Positions 15,924-21,181 of a DNA stretch of 23,179 bases are shown here, piece after piece (within the stretch, counting starts at the first letter, position 1; the number at the start of each line of letters is the position of its first letter). A model generated the notes under the pieces. The model saw only the letters and a list, made by a program, of their open reading frames with translations, was not told the DNA's origin and searched no databases. The DNA is from a virus. The stretch lies in IMG/VR virus record IMGVR_UViG_3300025616_000042, positions 1-23,179 of that record; one strand, 5' to 3'. The position numbers and the translations under genes are program-made.

Positions 15924-16054
15924 TTATTTTCATTGGGCTATGTACTTAGTTCGCAATTCATGTTATACGTGTGTGCATGTTCTTTATATATGCTCTGATC
16001 TTTTTGCTTGATAGGTAAAACGTATTGATCCAACTCTATTGATTGATAAATAAT

Positions 16055-16083
16055 CTGCACAACATTATTCATTGCGATATAAT
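16055..16083 (+). promoter_or_regulatory. Promoter candidate for the 121-aa gene
   Basis: TATAAT at 16078-16083 preceded, with 17 bp, by CTGCAC (a poor -35). With one base less spacing the hexamer is TGCACA, similar to TGTACA. The -10 box is perfect; the -35 box is weak, suggesting dependence on an activator or low activity. Confidence 0.45.
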
Positions 16084-16131
16084 AACTCATCCAATCAATA
16101 TTTGATTGTGACTTAACTCTTGGAGATTATC

Positions 16132-16497
16132 ATGAACTTAGCAACATTAGTAACAACAGCAACAACCCCAGTAGCACCAGTGCGCACGATCAAAGAACTT
16201 CGTGCAGAGCTTAAAGAAAAGAGTGGTGCCCCAGTAAGTCCTAAGATGACAATGGCGGAGATAATTCTGGCCCTAAGTAAAGTGGAAGAGGTTCCTCAGT
16301 TGGATGATGTAAATGTTGTAATAAAAGTTAAGCCTTCAAAACCTCAAGGAATTGGTGCTAAGATCTTGGAACTTTTGAAAGCTGGGACAACTCCTAAAGA
16401 AACTCTTGAGACAATTCAAGCGACCTTTGAGGGGTGCAAAACAACAATGGCATGTGTCTACTGGTACAAATCAAAAATCAATCAAGGTTTGATGTAA
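16132..16497 (+). CDS. Small phage protein with possible HTH-like C-terminus, candidate regulator, 121 aa
   Basis: Start ATG at 16132 has TTGGAGATTATC upstream. Residues 1-20 are Thr/Ala-rich; 21-52 a charged helix pair (IKELRAELKEKSGAPVS, MTMAEIILALSKVEEV). The C-terminal half (about 73-119) contains GIGAKILELLKAG, TTPKETLETIQATFEGCKTT and ACVYWYKSKINQG. This resembles a small DNA-binding-like module found in phages and plasmids, with the 'G.T..E.L..........KTT...V.WY.S..' pattern; I infer an HTH-type fold. It stands alone between two intergenic regions that are rich in ACTTAG palindromes, with its own promoter and a strong terminator, a layout typical of a regulator. DNA binding has not been shown. 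Confidence 0.65.
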   Translation: MNLATLVTTATTPVAPVRTIKELRAELKEKSGAPVSPKMTMAEIILALSKVEEVPQLDDVNVVIKVKPSKPQGIGAKILELLKAGTTPKETLETIQATFEGCKTTMACVYWYKSKINQGLM

Positions 16498-16517
16498 GTC
16501 CTAAGCTTGTAGCACCC

Positions 16518-16540
16518 ACCTCCTTCGGGAGGTTTTTTTT
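16518..16540 (+). terminator. Rho-independent terminator after the 121-aa gene
   Basis: Perfect 6-bp stem ACCTCC / GGAGGT with a TTCG tetraloop closed by C-G, immediately followed by eight T. Lies 20 nt after the stop codon. The clearest terminator in the window. Confidence 0.95.
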
Positions 16541-16675
16541 CGCCCAGATTTAGGGGTAAGTACTTAGTTTGGGGTCCTACGAGCAATTATTTTAAGTCAG
16601 TTGATACTAGCCTATAGGCTTTGCGTTTTGTGCGTCTACGTGCTTACAACGATCGCCGAGGACGTGTGTTTGCAT

Positions 16676-16686
16676 GCACTTAGTGC
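16676..16686. promoter_or_regulatory. Palindrome GCACTTAGTGC (ACTTAG-type site)
   Basis: Perfect 11-bp dyad with central T, sharing the core with 15791-15803 and the promoter-embedded sites at 18117 and 21190. A near copy GCACTTAGCAC follows at 16713-16723. Operator role is inferred. Confidence 0.4.
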
Positions 16687-16849
16687 TGAGTTTCGCCCTC
16701 TTTTTGGACGTCGCACTTAGCACCTTGACCAGCCAACCCATGCTTTTTCCAATATTACACAGAAACTTAGAACTCAATCAAATAGCCTTTGGTTTCAGAT
16801 CCGACCATTTTGGGAGCAATCTAATCATGCACTTAGGCGACGGAGAACA

Positions 16850-16906
16850 ATGAAACACAAAATAAAGACGTGCAAAGGGCGTGTTGTAACAGTAAAAAAG
16901 CATTAA
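16850..16906 (+). CDS. Possible 18-aa basic microprotein
   Basis: ATG at 16850 is preceded by CGGAGAACA, a good ribosome site, and the frame closes with TAA at 16904-16906. The peptide MKHKIKTCKGRVVTVKKH is strongly basic with one Cys. An 8-codon frame from 16827 ends in an ATGA overlap with this start, resembling a leader-coupled pair. No promoter is evident. Such a short frame can occur by chance; the only positive evidence is the ribosome site and the composition. Confidence 0.3.
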   Translation: MKHKIKTCKGRVVTVKKH

Positions 16907-16909
16907 GAA

Positions 16910-16921
16910 CTAAGTACTTAG
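16910..16921. promoter_or_regulatory. Palindrome CTAAGTACTTAG
   Basis: Perfect 12-bp dyad built from two overlapping GTACTTAG-type half sites, at the left edge of the AT-rich tract. Related to the operator-like sequences in the promoters at 18109 and 21182. Confidence 0.4.
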
Positions 16922-16999
16922 ATCATATATATAACAATAGATTCAATATATATATATAAATATAAAAATAAAAATACAAGAAAAAAAAAAAGAAAAAAG
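16922..16999. other. AT-rich tract with AT dinucleotide run and A-rich strand
   Basis: Nearly all A and T, with an (AT)n run near 16945-16957 and an A run interrupted by single G residues from about 16979. No coding frame. Could serve as a DNA-unwinding element or an UP-element-like region. It may also be a site prone to assembly errors. Confidence 0.5.
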
Positions 17000-17038
17000 C
17001 TCGTAGGATCGTAGGTCTATATGACTTTAAAACGAGAT

Positions 17039-17106
17039 ATTCTGTTCTTGTGTTCCGGGTGCTAAGTTTTTAGTTCTAAATCAATCGCTTATCTCCGGAA
17101 CAGAAT
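17039..17106 (+). other. Bulged long-range hairpin, possible structured RNA
   Basis: The 12-nt arm CCGGAACAGAAT (17095-17106) pairs completely with two pieces on the left: ATTCTG (17039-17044) and TTCCGG (17053-17058), separated by an 8-nt bulge. The 36-nt loop holds a further small inverted repeat (CTAA...TTAG). No function recognised. Confidence 0.35.
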
Positions 17107-17154
17107 AACTGATTATTCAATCTCAAATCATGTTATGCTTATTTTTTAAGCATA

Positions 17155-17202
17155 TTAACGCATTTCTTAGTCGCGATCTTTTGCAAAAAGGTTAACGCAT
17201 TT
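17155..17202. repeat. Two direct copies of TTAACGCATTT
   Basis: Copies at 17155-17165 and 17192-17202, 37 bp apart start to start, directly after a 7-bp hairpin with a T5 loop (ATGCTTA/TAAGCAT, 17135-17153). They may be iteron-like or regulator sites upstream of the AP2 gene. Confidence 0.45.
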
Positions 17203-17274
17203 TGTGTTTTTGATCTATTTTTGGTGCCTATTCGATAGCAAAATAGCGCAATAGACGTGCTAAGAAAATCGCGT

Positions 17275-17303
17275 TTTACTTGAAAGACCTTACAGCATAT
17301 AAT
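17275..17303 (+). promoter_or_regulatory. Promoter of the AP2-domain gene
   Basis: TTTACT (17275-17280), 17 bp, then a consensus TATAAT (17298-17303), 30 bp before the start codon. Contains no ACTTAG palindrome, so it may be controlled differently from the downstream operons. Confidence 0.6.
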
Positions 17304-17333
17304 GTGTGTTCTTATTACTAAAAGGATTTTCCA

Positions 17334-18017
17334 ATGACAATGATTGACAACTTAATATATGGTCTTGCCAGGAAGGAAGAATATCTTAAGGCTGAGGCGT
17401 GCATCCCTAAGGTTTCAAAAAATAGTACTAGTGGCCATACAGGTGTTTCATACTATCCACGAACTAACTGCTGGCGAGTAACCTATCGGGGTAAACATAG
17501 AGGCTTTTTCCCTACCATTGAGGAGGCCGTGATCGGACGTGCTAAGATCGTAGCGTGCGCCCCTAAGAAAGCGCGTAAGCCACGCAAACTCACTACCGGG
17601 CAACAAAAGGTCTACACCTCCATGCATGCTGAGCACCAAGTGCTAAGAGCGAGGTACCGCAAACTGCTAGCCCAGCCTGTTTCCCTCTCCTCTGAGGCCC
17701 GTAGTGCCTTTAATGCAGAGTACGAAGCGATCCGACTAAAGCACTATCCTCAAATAACCCATGCGCCGCAAGATCTCTCCTCATGGGAGGCAAGGCGCAT
17801 TGCCTTTAAAGAAGAGCATGAGCTAAAAACATTGCCACTAGCGAAGGAGCTGTTCATTCCTAAGTATCTAGGACTCAGTGCTAAGGGCCAAGTTGCCCAG
17901 CTCAGAAGTCAATATCGCCAAGAGATTACCGATCCTTCCCTTAGCGACGCTGAGCGCAAGCATCTACGTAAGCTATTGTCCTTCCACATAGCAAGGGTAA
18001 TGGCACCAGTGTTTTGA
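17334..18017 (+). CDS. AP2/ERF-like DNA-binding domain protein, 227 aa
   Basis: ATG follows AAAAGGATTTTCCA. Residues about 30-72 form an AP2-type domain: NSTSGHTGVSYYPRTNCWRV, then TYRGKHRGFFPTIEEAV, the three-strand plus helix pattern seen in phage AP2 proteins. In phages this domain usually sits at the C-terminus of HNH homing endonucleases. Here it is N-terminal, and the remaining 150 residues are basic and helical (RKPRKLTTGQQKV, AEHQVLRARYRKLLAQ, SDAERKHLRKLLSFHIAR) without an HNH motif that I can see. It may be a DNA-binding regulator or a remnant of a mobile gene. It has its own promoter and is followed by a long hairpin at 18027. Confidence 0.7.
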   Translation: MTMIDNLIYGLARKEEYLKAEACIPKVSKNSTSGHTGVSYYPRTNCWRVTYRGKHRGFFPTIEEAVIGRAKIVACAPKKARKPRKLTTGQQKVYTSMHAEHQVLRARYRKLLAQPVSLSSEARSAFNAEYEAIRLKHYPQITHAPQDLSSWEARRIAFKEEHELKTLPLAKELFIPKYLGLSAKGQVAQLRSQYRQEITDPSLSDAERKHLRKLLSFHIARVMAPVF

Positions 18018-18026
18018 GTGTGATCT

Positions 18027-18090
18027 GCGCTACCCTAAAACGTTTGTGTGTAATATGTTGCCATCCGTTACATACAAACTAAGGGTGCGC
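18027..18090 (+). other. Long imperfect hairpin downstream of the AP2 gene
   Basis: Arms pair as GCGC/GCGC, ACCCT/AGGGT, then a continuous 12-bp segment (18042-18053 with 18068-18079, one G-U). There is a one-base bulge and a small internal loop, and the apical loop is 14 nt. It starts 9 nt after the AP2 stop and ends 18 nt before the next -35 box. There is no T tract on either side, so it is not a standard intrinsic terminator. It might be an RNase III site, a structured RNA, or a factor-dependent stop. Confidence 0.55.
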
Positions 18091-18108
18091 TGAGTGGGCA
18101 AAGTAATG

Positions 18109-18137
18109 TGTACAAAGTACTTAGTACGACGTAATAT
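18109..18137 (+). promoter_or_regulatory. Early promoter 1 with operator palindrome in the spacer
   Basis: TGTACA (18109-18114), 17 bp, TAATAT (18132-18137). The spacer contains the perfect palindrome GTACTTAGTAC at 18117-18127. A 28-bp block starting at 18101 is identical to the one upstream of promoter 3. It drives the 18181-19073 operon. A protein on the palindrome would sit between -35 and -10 and block RNA polymerase. Confidence 0.75.
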
Positions 18138-18146
18138 AGACACATC

Positions 18147-18170
18147 GCGCTGACAACTGCGCTGACAACT
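18147..18170 (+). repeat. Tandem 12-bp repeat in the leader of the 18181 gene
   Basis: GCGCTGACAACT occurs twice head to tail (18147-18158 and 18159-18170), followed directly by the GGAGAG ribosome site. The GCTGACAACT string recurs once in the leader of the gene at 19188 next to its GGAG, suggesting a conserved leader element. Confidence 0.7.
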
Positions 18171-18180
18171 GGAGAGTATC

Positions 18181-18429
18181 ATGAGTAATATAGTATGGCT
18201 GGCCAAAATGGACACTGTAAATTTTGCATTTTCAGCATATAGCGCTACCAAAGAAGGCGCGGTCTTTGCGCTTCAACAAGGGCTGGCAAATCATGCACGT
18301 AAGTTTAATCTGCCCGAAGACTGGTATGACTTAGACGGTGATGTCGTCTGTGATGTATTTACGCTAGGTAATGCGTACCGTTACGGTTGGGACGACCCTA
18401 TCTACGTTTATGCACCGAAGGAGAGCTAA
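18181..18429 (+). CDS. Small hypothetical phage protein, 82 aa
   Basis: ATG is preceded by GGAGAGTATC. The protein begins MSNIVWLAKMDTVNFAFSAY and contains ATKEGAVFALQQGLANHARK, then an acidic region (LPEDWYDLDGDVVCDVFTLG) and ends YGWDDPIYVYAPKES. The middle looks like one helix flanked by strands. I do not recognise the family. It is the first gene of the operon from promoter 1, one base before the MGYTHY-family gene. Confidence 0.6.
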   Translation: MSNIVWLAKMDTVNFAFSAYSATKEGAVFALQQGLANHARKFNLPEDWYDLDGDVVCDVFTLGNAYRYGWDDPIYVYAPKES

Positions 18430-18430
18430 C

Positions 18431-18838
18431 ATGGGCTACACACATTATTTTATGCTAAAGAAAACACCACCGAAAGAAGTCTGGGACCAGGTGCTTGAGG
18501 CTAAGAATGAGATTGTGCGCTTTGCTGAGGTAGGCTATGGTGTTGACGTAATTGACAATAGTCGGGAGGATGTCATTGACATTAATGGCGTTGCCCCCTA
18601 TGACCATGAGAACTTATTGCTCAGTCCTAAGTACCTAGAATTTGAGTTTTGCAAGACTGCCATGAAGCCCTATGACATTGTGGTAACTGCCATACTTTGT
18701 GTGTTAGGTGATTTGTTAGAAGATAATATTGACATTAGCTCTGACGGAGGTGCTAAGTACTGGGAAGCAGGCCAACGCCTAGCAACCGAAGCGCTAGGTG
18801 TGCAGATCAACATACCAAGAGGAGTGCAGCATGGATAA
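18431..18838 (+). CDS. MGYTHY-family conserved phage protein, 135 aa
   Basis: Start chosen at MGYTHYFML, which has AGGAGAGCTAAC upstream and is the conserved beginning of the family; a longer in-frame reading has no support. Conserved blocks: MGYTHYF (1-7), ENLLLSPKYLEFEF then CKTAMKPYDIVVTAILCVLG (75-94), and SSDGGAKYWEAGQRLA (103-118). I recall this pattern (MGYTHYW ... F.FCKTA.KPYD ... SDG....W) from many phage and mobile-element proteins of unknown function, expressed early. The last eight bases overlap the next gene. Confidence 0.75.
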   Translation: MGYTHYFMLKKTPPKEVWDQVLEAKNEIVRFAEVGYGVDVIDNSREDVIDINGVAPYDHENLLLSPKYLEFEFCKTAMKPYDIVVTAILCVLGDLLEDNIDISSDGGAKYWEAGQRLATEALGVQINIPRGVQHG

Positions 18839-19073
18839 TTCAATCAACACAGTTATTCTAAATGGCAAGCGCGTTGCCTACCATACCACCACGGAGTTCC
18901 TAGTGCAAGTAGGACTTGGATCTAAAGGTGCGTACAAGACAAGGTACAGCTTTGTCGGGAACCTGACACAAGCTTTGTTATACTATCAAAGCATCAACAT
19001 CGGTCGCGGTTATAAAAAGCGCCTGTTGGCCCCATCGATGAACCGCCCCTTGTTAGCCAGAGCGTTTAGCTAA
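18831..19073 (+). CDS. Conserved phage protein, 80 aa
   Basis: ATG at 18831 has AAGAGGAGTGCAGC upstream, inside the end of the preceding gene. The protein includes LNGKRVAYHTTTEFLVQVGL, GSKGAYKTRYSFVGNLTQAL and INIGRGYKKRLLAPSMNRP, ending ARAFS. I recall this 'NGKRVAY.T...F..Q.G.GSKG.Y.TRYS..GNL.QA' family from several proteobacterial phages, with no known role. It is basic and probably cytoplasmic. Last gene of the first early operon. Confidence 0.7.
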   Translation: MDNSINTVILNGKRVAYHTTTEFLVQVGLGSKGAYKTRYSFVGNLTQALLYYQSINIGRGYKKRLLAPSMNRPLLARAFS

Positions 19074-19094
19074 CTCAGGCTGGTGTAAATAACG

Positions 19095-19123
19095 TGTACA
19101 AATTACTGCGTACGACGTATTAT
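19095..19123 (+). promoter_or_regulatory. Early promoter 2 (degenerate operator)
   Basis: TGTACA (19095-19100), 17 bp, TATTAT (19118-19123). The spacer aligns with promoters 1 and 3, but the palindrome is disrupted (ATTACTGCGTAC). Drives the 19188-20575 genes. It may respond more weakly to the putative repressor. Confidence 0.7.
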
Positions 19124-19141
19124 TATATATCGCATCAATAA

Positions 19142-19159
19142 ACACAGCAACCGCTGTGT
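19142..19159 (+). other. Leader hairpin before the 19188 gene
   Basis: Perfect 7-bp stem ACACAGC / GCTGTGT with an AACC loop, between promoter 2 and the ribosome site. Followed by GCTGACAACT and AGGAG, as in the promoter 1 leader. Likely a 5'-end mRNA stabiliser or translational control element. Confidence 0.6.
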
Positions 19160-19187
19160 CTGGTGCTGACAACTTAGGAGAATTAAA

Positions 19188-19583
19188 ATGTCCGATCTTA
19201 TTATTGGCAATGACGTAATTGAGGGTGTGGTAGCAGAGCAAGCTGAAATAGTGTTACCTACCTATGACCAACTGTATGCAGACTTTCAACAGTCTAAAGT
19301 GCTGCATGCAAATACTCTTGTACGTGAGAAACTATTGCAAGAGGCCCTAACTGCGGCCAAAAGCTTAAGCCTTGAAGATAGGCTGCAACAAATAATTGAA
19401 GATGCGGTGGAAGAAGCGATCAACAATGTGCTAGAAGCTGCAGTTGAAGAAGCTGTGGAAGATGCGATGCGCACTAATAGTGACGAAATCGATGACAGGA
19501 TCGAACGTTACCTTGACAATAATCTTGAAGATGCTGTGACCAGCACCGTGCGAGATATGTCTTTCTCTGTTCACGTAGACTAG
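19188..19583 (+). CDS. Acidic coiled-coil phage protein, 131 aa
   Basis: ATG follows TTAGGAGAATTAAA. Residues 45-130 are a long, very acidic helical stretch with Ala/Val/Ile heptads (LQQIIEDAVEEAINNVLEAA, VEEAVEDAMRTNSDEIDDRI, ERYLDNNLEDAVTSTVRD). The N-terminal 40 residues are mixed (MSDLIIGNDVIEGVVAEQAE). No family is recognised with certainty. Such acidic coils could be inhibitors that mimic DNA or structural spacers, but nothing here proves either. It is first in the operon with the DUF932 gene 11 nt downstream. Confidence 0.6.
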   Translation: MSDLIIGNDVIEGVVAEQAEIVLPTYDQLYADFQQSKVLHANTLVREKLLQEALTAAKSLSLEDRLQQIIEDAVEEAINNVLEAAVEEAVEDAMRTNSDEIDDRIERYLDNNLEDAVTSTVRDMSFSVHVD

Positions 19584-19594
19584 GAGCTAAGATC

Positions 19595-20575
19595 ATGGCA
19601 CATGAAATCGCAACAATGGTAGACGGCCGAAGTGCAATGGCCTATGTTGGTGATGATCGGCCTTGGCACGGCCTCGGTCAGCAGTTAACAGTAGGCGCTA
19701 GTATTGAAACTTGGGCTGAGCAAGCAGGCTTAAATTTTACAATAGCTGGTAGCCCTGTCTTGTATCAAACGCCGCAAGGCCTAGAAGCACAAGGCTCTAA
19801 GCAAGTACTATACCGCACCGATACAGGTATTCCATTAGGTGTAGTAGGCAATAAGTATCAAGTAGTCCAACCAATTGAAATACTAGAGTTCTTTCGAGAG
19901 CTTGTAGCAGAGCAAGGCTTTGAGCTTGAAACTGCGGGTGTATTATTTGGCGGCTCAAAAGTATGGGCCTTAGCACGTACAGGACAAAGTGCTAAGATTG
20001 GTGAAAATGATATTCTCAAAGACTACCTACTATTGGCCACTGCTTGTGATGGCACCCTTAAAACAACAGCAAAACGTACAAGCATAAGGACAGTGTGCAA
20101 TAACACATTGAATATAGGCTTAAAAGAGTCTGGAGGCAGTGTTAAAGTAGCACATAGCACTTCATTTAATGCGGCAAGTGTTAAGCAAGACTTAGGCCTT
20201 AAGCCTGAAGACTTTGAGCTATTTGCGGAGCAAGCAAGGCTTCTTGCCAATACACCGCTAACTGACCCCCAAGCAATTGCCTTTGTGCGAGGCTTATTTG
20301 CAGACACTTCTGCTAAAGGCAACCTTCAAACAGGCCGCGTACTTCAATTATATAGTGGTCAAGGCAAAGGTTCAGGCTATACTACCGCCAAAGGTACTGC
20401 ATGGGGTGTGCTGAACGCGTTAACGGAAAACCAAGATTGGCATCAAGGTAAAAACCAAGACCGTAGACTAGAGGCTAGTTGGCTGTATGGTGGGCTTACT
20501 CTTAAGCAAACTGCTATGGATCGCTTATTAGCTTTTGCCAATACAAATGATGAACACGCTTTGATGGTTGCATAG
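19595..20575 (+). CDS. DUF932 / TIGR03299-type phage/plasmid protein, 326 aa
   Basis: Intact. The N-terminal hallmark is MAHEIATMVDGRSAMAYVGD followed by RPWHGLGQQL (residues 23-32), then VLYRTDTGIPLGVVGNKYQV, FGGSKVWALARTG, LLLATACDGTLKTTAKRTSI and RTVCNNTLNIGL. The family (DUF932, TIGR03299 'phage/plasmid-like') is widespread in phages and plasmids; its molecular function is not established. The ribosome site TAGGAGCTAAGATC lies just after the preceding stop. A perfect TATAAT begins one base after the stop codon (20576-20581), without a good -35. Confidence 0.85.
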   Translation: MAHEIATMVDGRSAMAYVGDDRPWHGLGQQLTVGASIETWAEQAGLNFTIAGSPVLYQTPQGLEAQGSKQVLYRTDTGIPLGVVGNKYQVVQPIEILEFFRELVAEQGFELETAGVLFGGSKVWALARTGQSAKIGENDILKDYLLLATACDGTLKTTAKRTSIRTVCNNTLNIGLKESGGSVKVAHSTSFNAASVKQDLGLKPEDFELFAEQARLLANTPLTDPQAIAFVRGLFADTSAKGNLQTGRVLQLYSGQGKGSGYTTAKGTAWGVLNALTENQDWHQGKNQDRRLEASWLYGGLTLKQTAMDRLLAFANTNDEHALMVA

Positions 20576-20580
20576 TATAA

Positions 20581-20620
20581 TTGTGCCATGGCCAACTTAA
20601 AGGAAACTGCCATGGCACAA
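20581..20620 (+). promoter_or_regulatory. 12-bp hairpin locking the start codon of the endonuclease-like gene
   Basis: Perfect arms TTGTGCCATGGC (20581-20592) and GCCATGGCACAA (20609-20620) with a 16-nt loop. The start ATG (20612-20614) lies inside the right arm and the ribosome site AAAGGA (20600-20605) in the loop, so the RNA fold would hide the start from ribosomes on long upstream transcripts. Transcripts starting inside the left arm would not form it. Similar sequestration is known for phage homing endonuclease genes. Confidence 0.75.
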
Positions 20621-21175
20621 GAAATACCACGTGGAACTATACGAAATACTGACAAACGCATGTATTGGAGTACATATAAAGAAATACTAAAGTCAGGCGA
20701 GGTTAAATTACGCCAACTTTGGCTTACTGAAGAGAGCTTTAAAAAACGCCGTGTAGCTAATCGAGAATGTAGTAAAGCCTCTCGTAAGCATAATGCACTA
20801 AAAGATAATGCCCAACATCAACAGCGCAAAAAAGTAGTGCTACAAATACAACAAAAAGCCCAAGCTTTGTATCCCTTGCGCAGGCTGGTAGCTAGTGCAA
20901 AAATACGAGCAACAAAAAAAGGTCTTGCTTTTGATATATGTATTGAAGACTTAATATTGCCGACTGTGTGCCCCCTATTAGGAATACCTTTAGTAAGGGG
21001 CATAAATAAAATATGCGCTGGCTCGCCATCATTAGATAGGAAAGTACCAAGCTTAGGCTATATTAAAGGCAATGTTTGGGTTATATCTTTTAAGGCTAAC
21101 GCAATTAAACAAAATGCAACAATACAAGAGCTTGAATTACTTGTAGCTAATTTAAAGAAGCACCTGGATGCGTAA
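20612..21175 (+). CDS. HNH/His-Me-finger-like phage endonuclease candidate, 187 aa
   Basis: Start taken at 20612 (MAQEIPRG), which has AAAGGA 6 nt upstream; the ATG at 20588 has none. Residues 1-80 are basic and helical, with KRRVANRECSKASRKHNALK. The C-terminal 90 residues match a frequent phage module: LRRLVASAKIRATKKGLAFD, ICIEDLILPTVCPLLGIPLV, SPSLDRKVPSLGYIKGNVWV, ISFKANAIKQNATIQEL. The 'CP.LG...SLDR..P..GY..GNV.VIS..AN..K..AT' pattern corresponds to HNH/endonuclease VII-like folds. The usual DH pair is D-R here, so activity is uncertain. Its start codon lies in a 12-bp hairpin, in keeping with a mobile endonuclease whose expression is held back. Confidence 0.65.
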   Translation: MAQEIPRGTIRNTDKRMYWSTYKEILKSGEVKLRQLWLTEESFKKRRVANRECSKASRKHNALKDNAQHQQRKKVVLQIQQKAQALYPLRRLVASAKIRATKKGLAFDICIEDLILPTVCPLLGIPLVRGINKICAGSPSLDRKVPSLGYIKGNVWVISFKANAIKQNATIQELELLVANLKKHLDA

Positions 21176-21181
21176 GTAATG

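Larger units (their letters stand above)
15635..16131. other. Divergent intergenic region (497 bp) between late and early modules
   Basis: No convincing gene. From left: hairpin ATGCTT/AAGCAT just before TerS; imperfect inverted repeat GTAAAC...GTTTAC (15669-15695); palindrome GCATGTACATGC (15696-15707); leftward promoter candidate (15733-15761); palindrome GGCACTTAGTGCC; a GC-rich island with several short hairpins (15804-15923); another GTACTTAGT site at 15942; and a rightward TATAAT box for the 121-aa gene. It could also contain the DNA packaging start site, being next to terS. Confidence 0.6.
16541..17333. other. Largely non-coding 790-bp region, origin-like or regulatory
   Basis: No ORF of normal size with a ribosome site. 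Contents in order: ACTTAG-type sites at 16560, 16676 (perfect palindrome GCACTTAGTGC), 16713, 16829 and 16910 (perfect palindrome CTAAGTACTTAG); a possible 18-aa peptide (16850-16906); an AT-rich tract (about 16922-16999); a tandem TCGTAGG repeat (17001-17016); a bulged hairpin (17039-17106); a hairpin with T loop (17135-17153); two direct TTAACGCATTT repeats; and the promoter of the AP2 gene. The mix of AT-rich DNA, direct repeats and palindromes would fit a replication origin, but no replication gene is in view. Confidence 0.5.

Noticed and set aside
15799-16011. Open frame of 70 codons on the plus strand across the GC-rich island
   Set aside because: GTG start without a ribosome site, composition unlike the other proteins, and the frame coincides with hairpins and palindromes; better read as non-coding.
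16922-16999. CRISPR or simple tandem repeat array
   Set aside because: Only a short AT run and an A-rich strand; no repeat-spacer periodicity here or elsewhere in the window.
19286-19474. Ala/Ser-rich minus-strand frame opposite the acidic coiled-coil gene
   Set aside because: Antisense of a repetitive Glu/Ala region, with no start signal.
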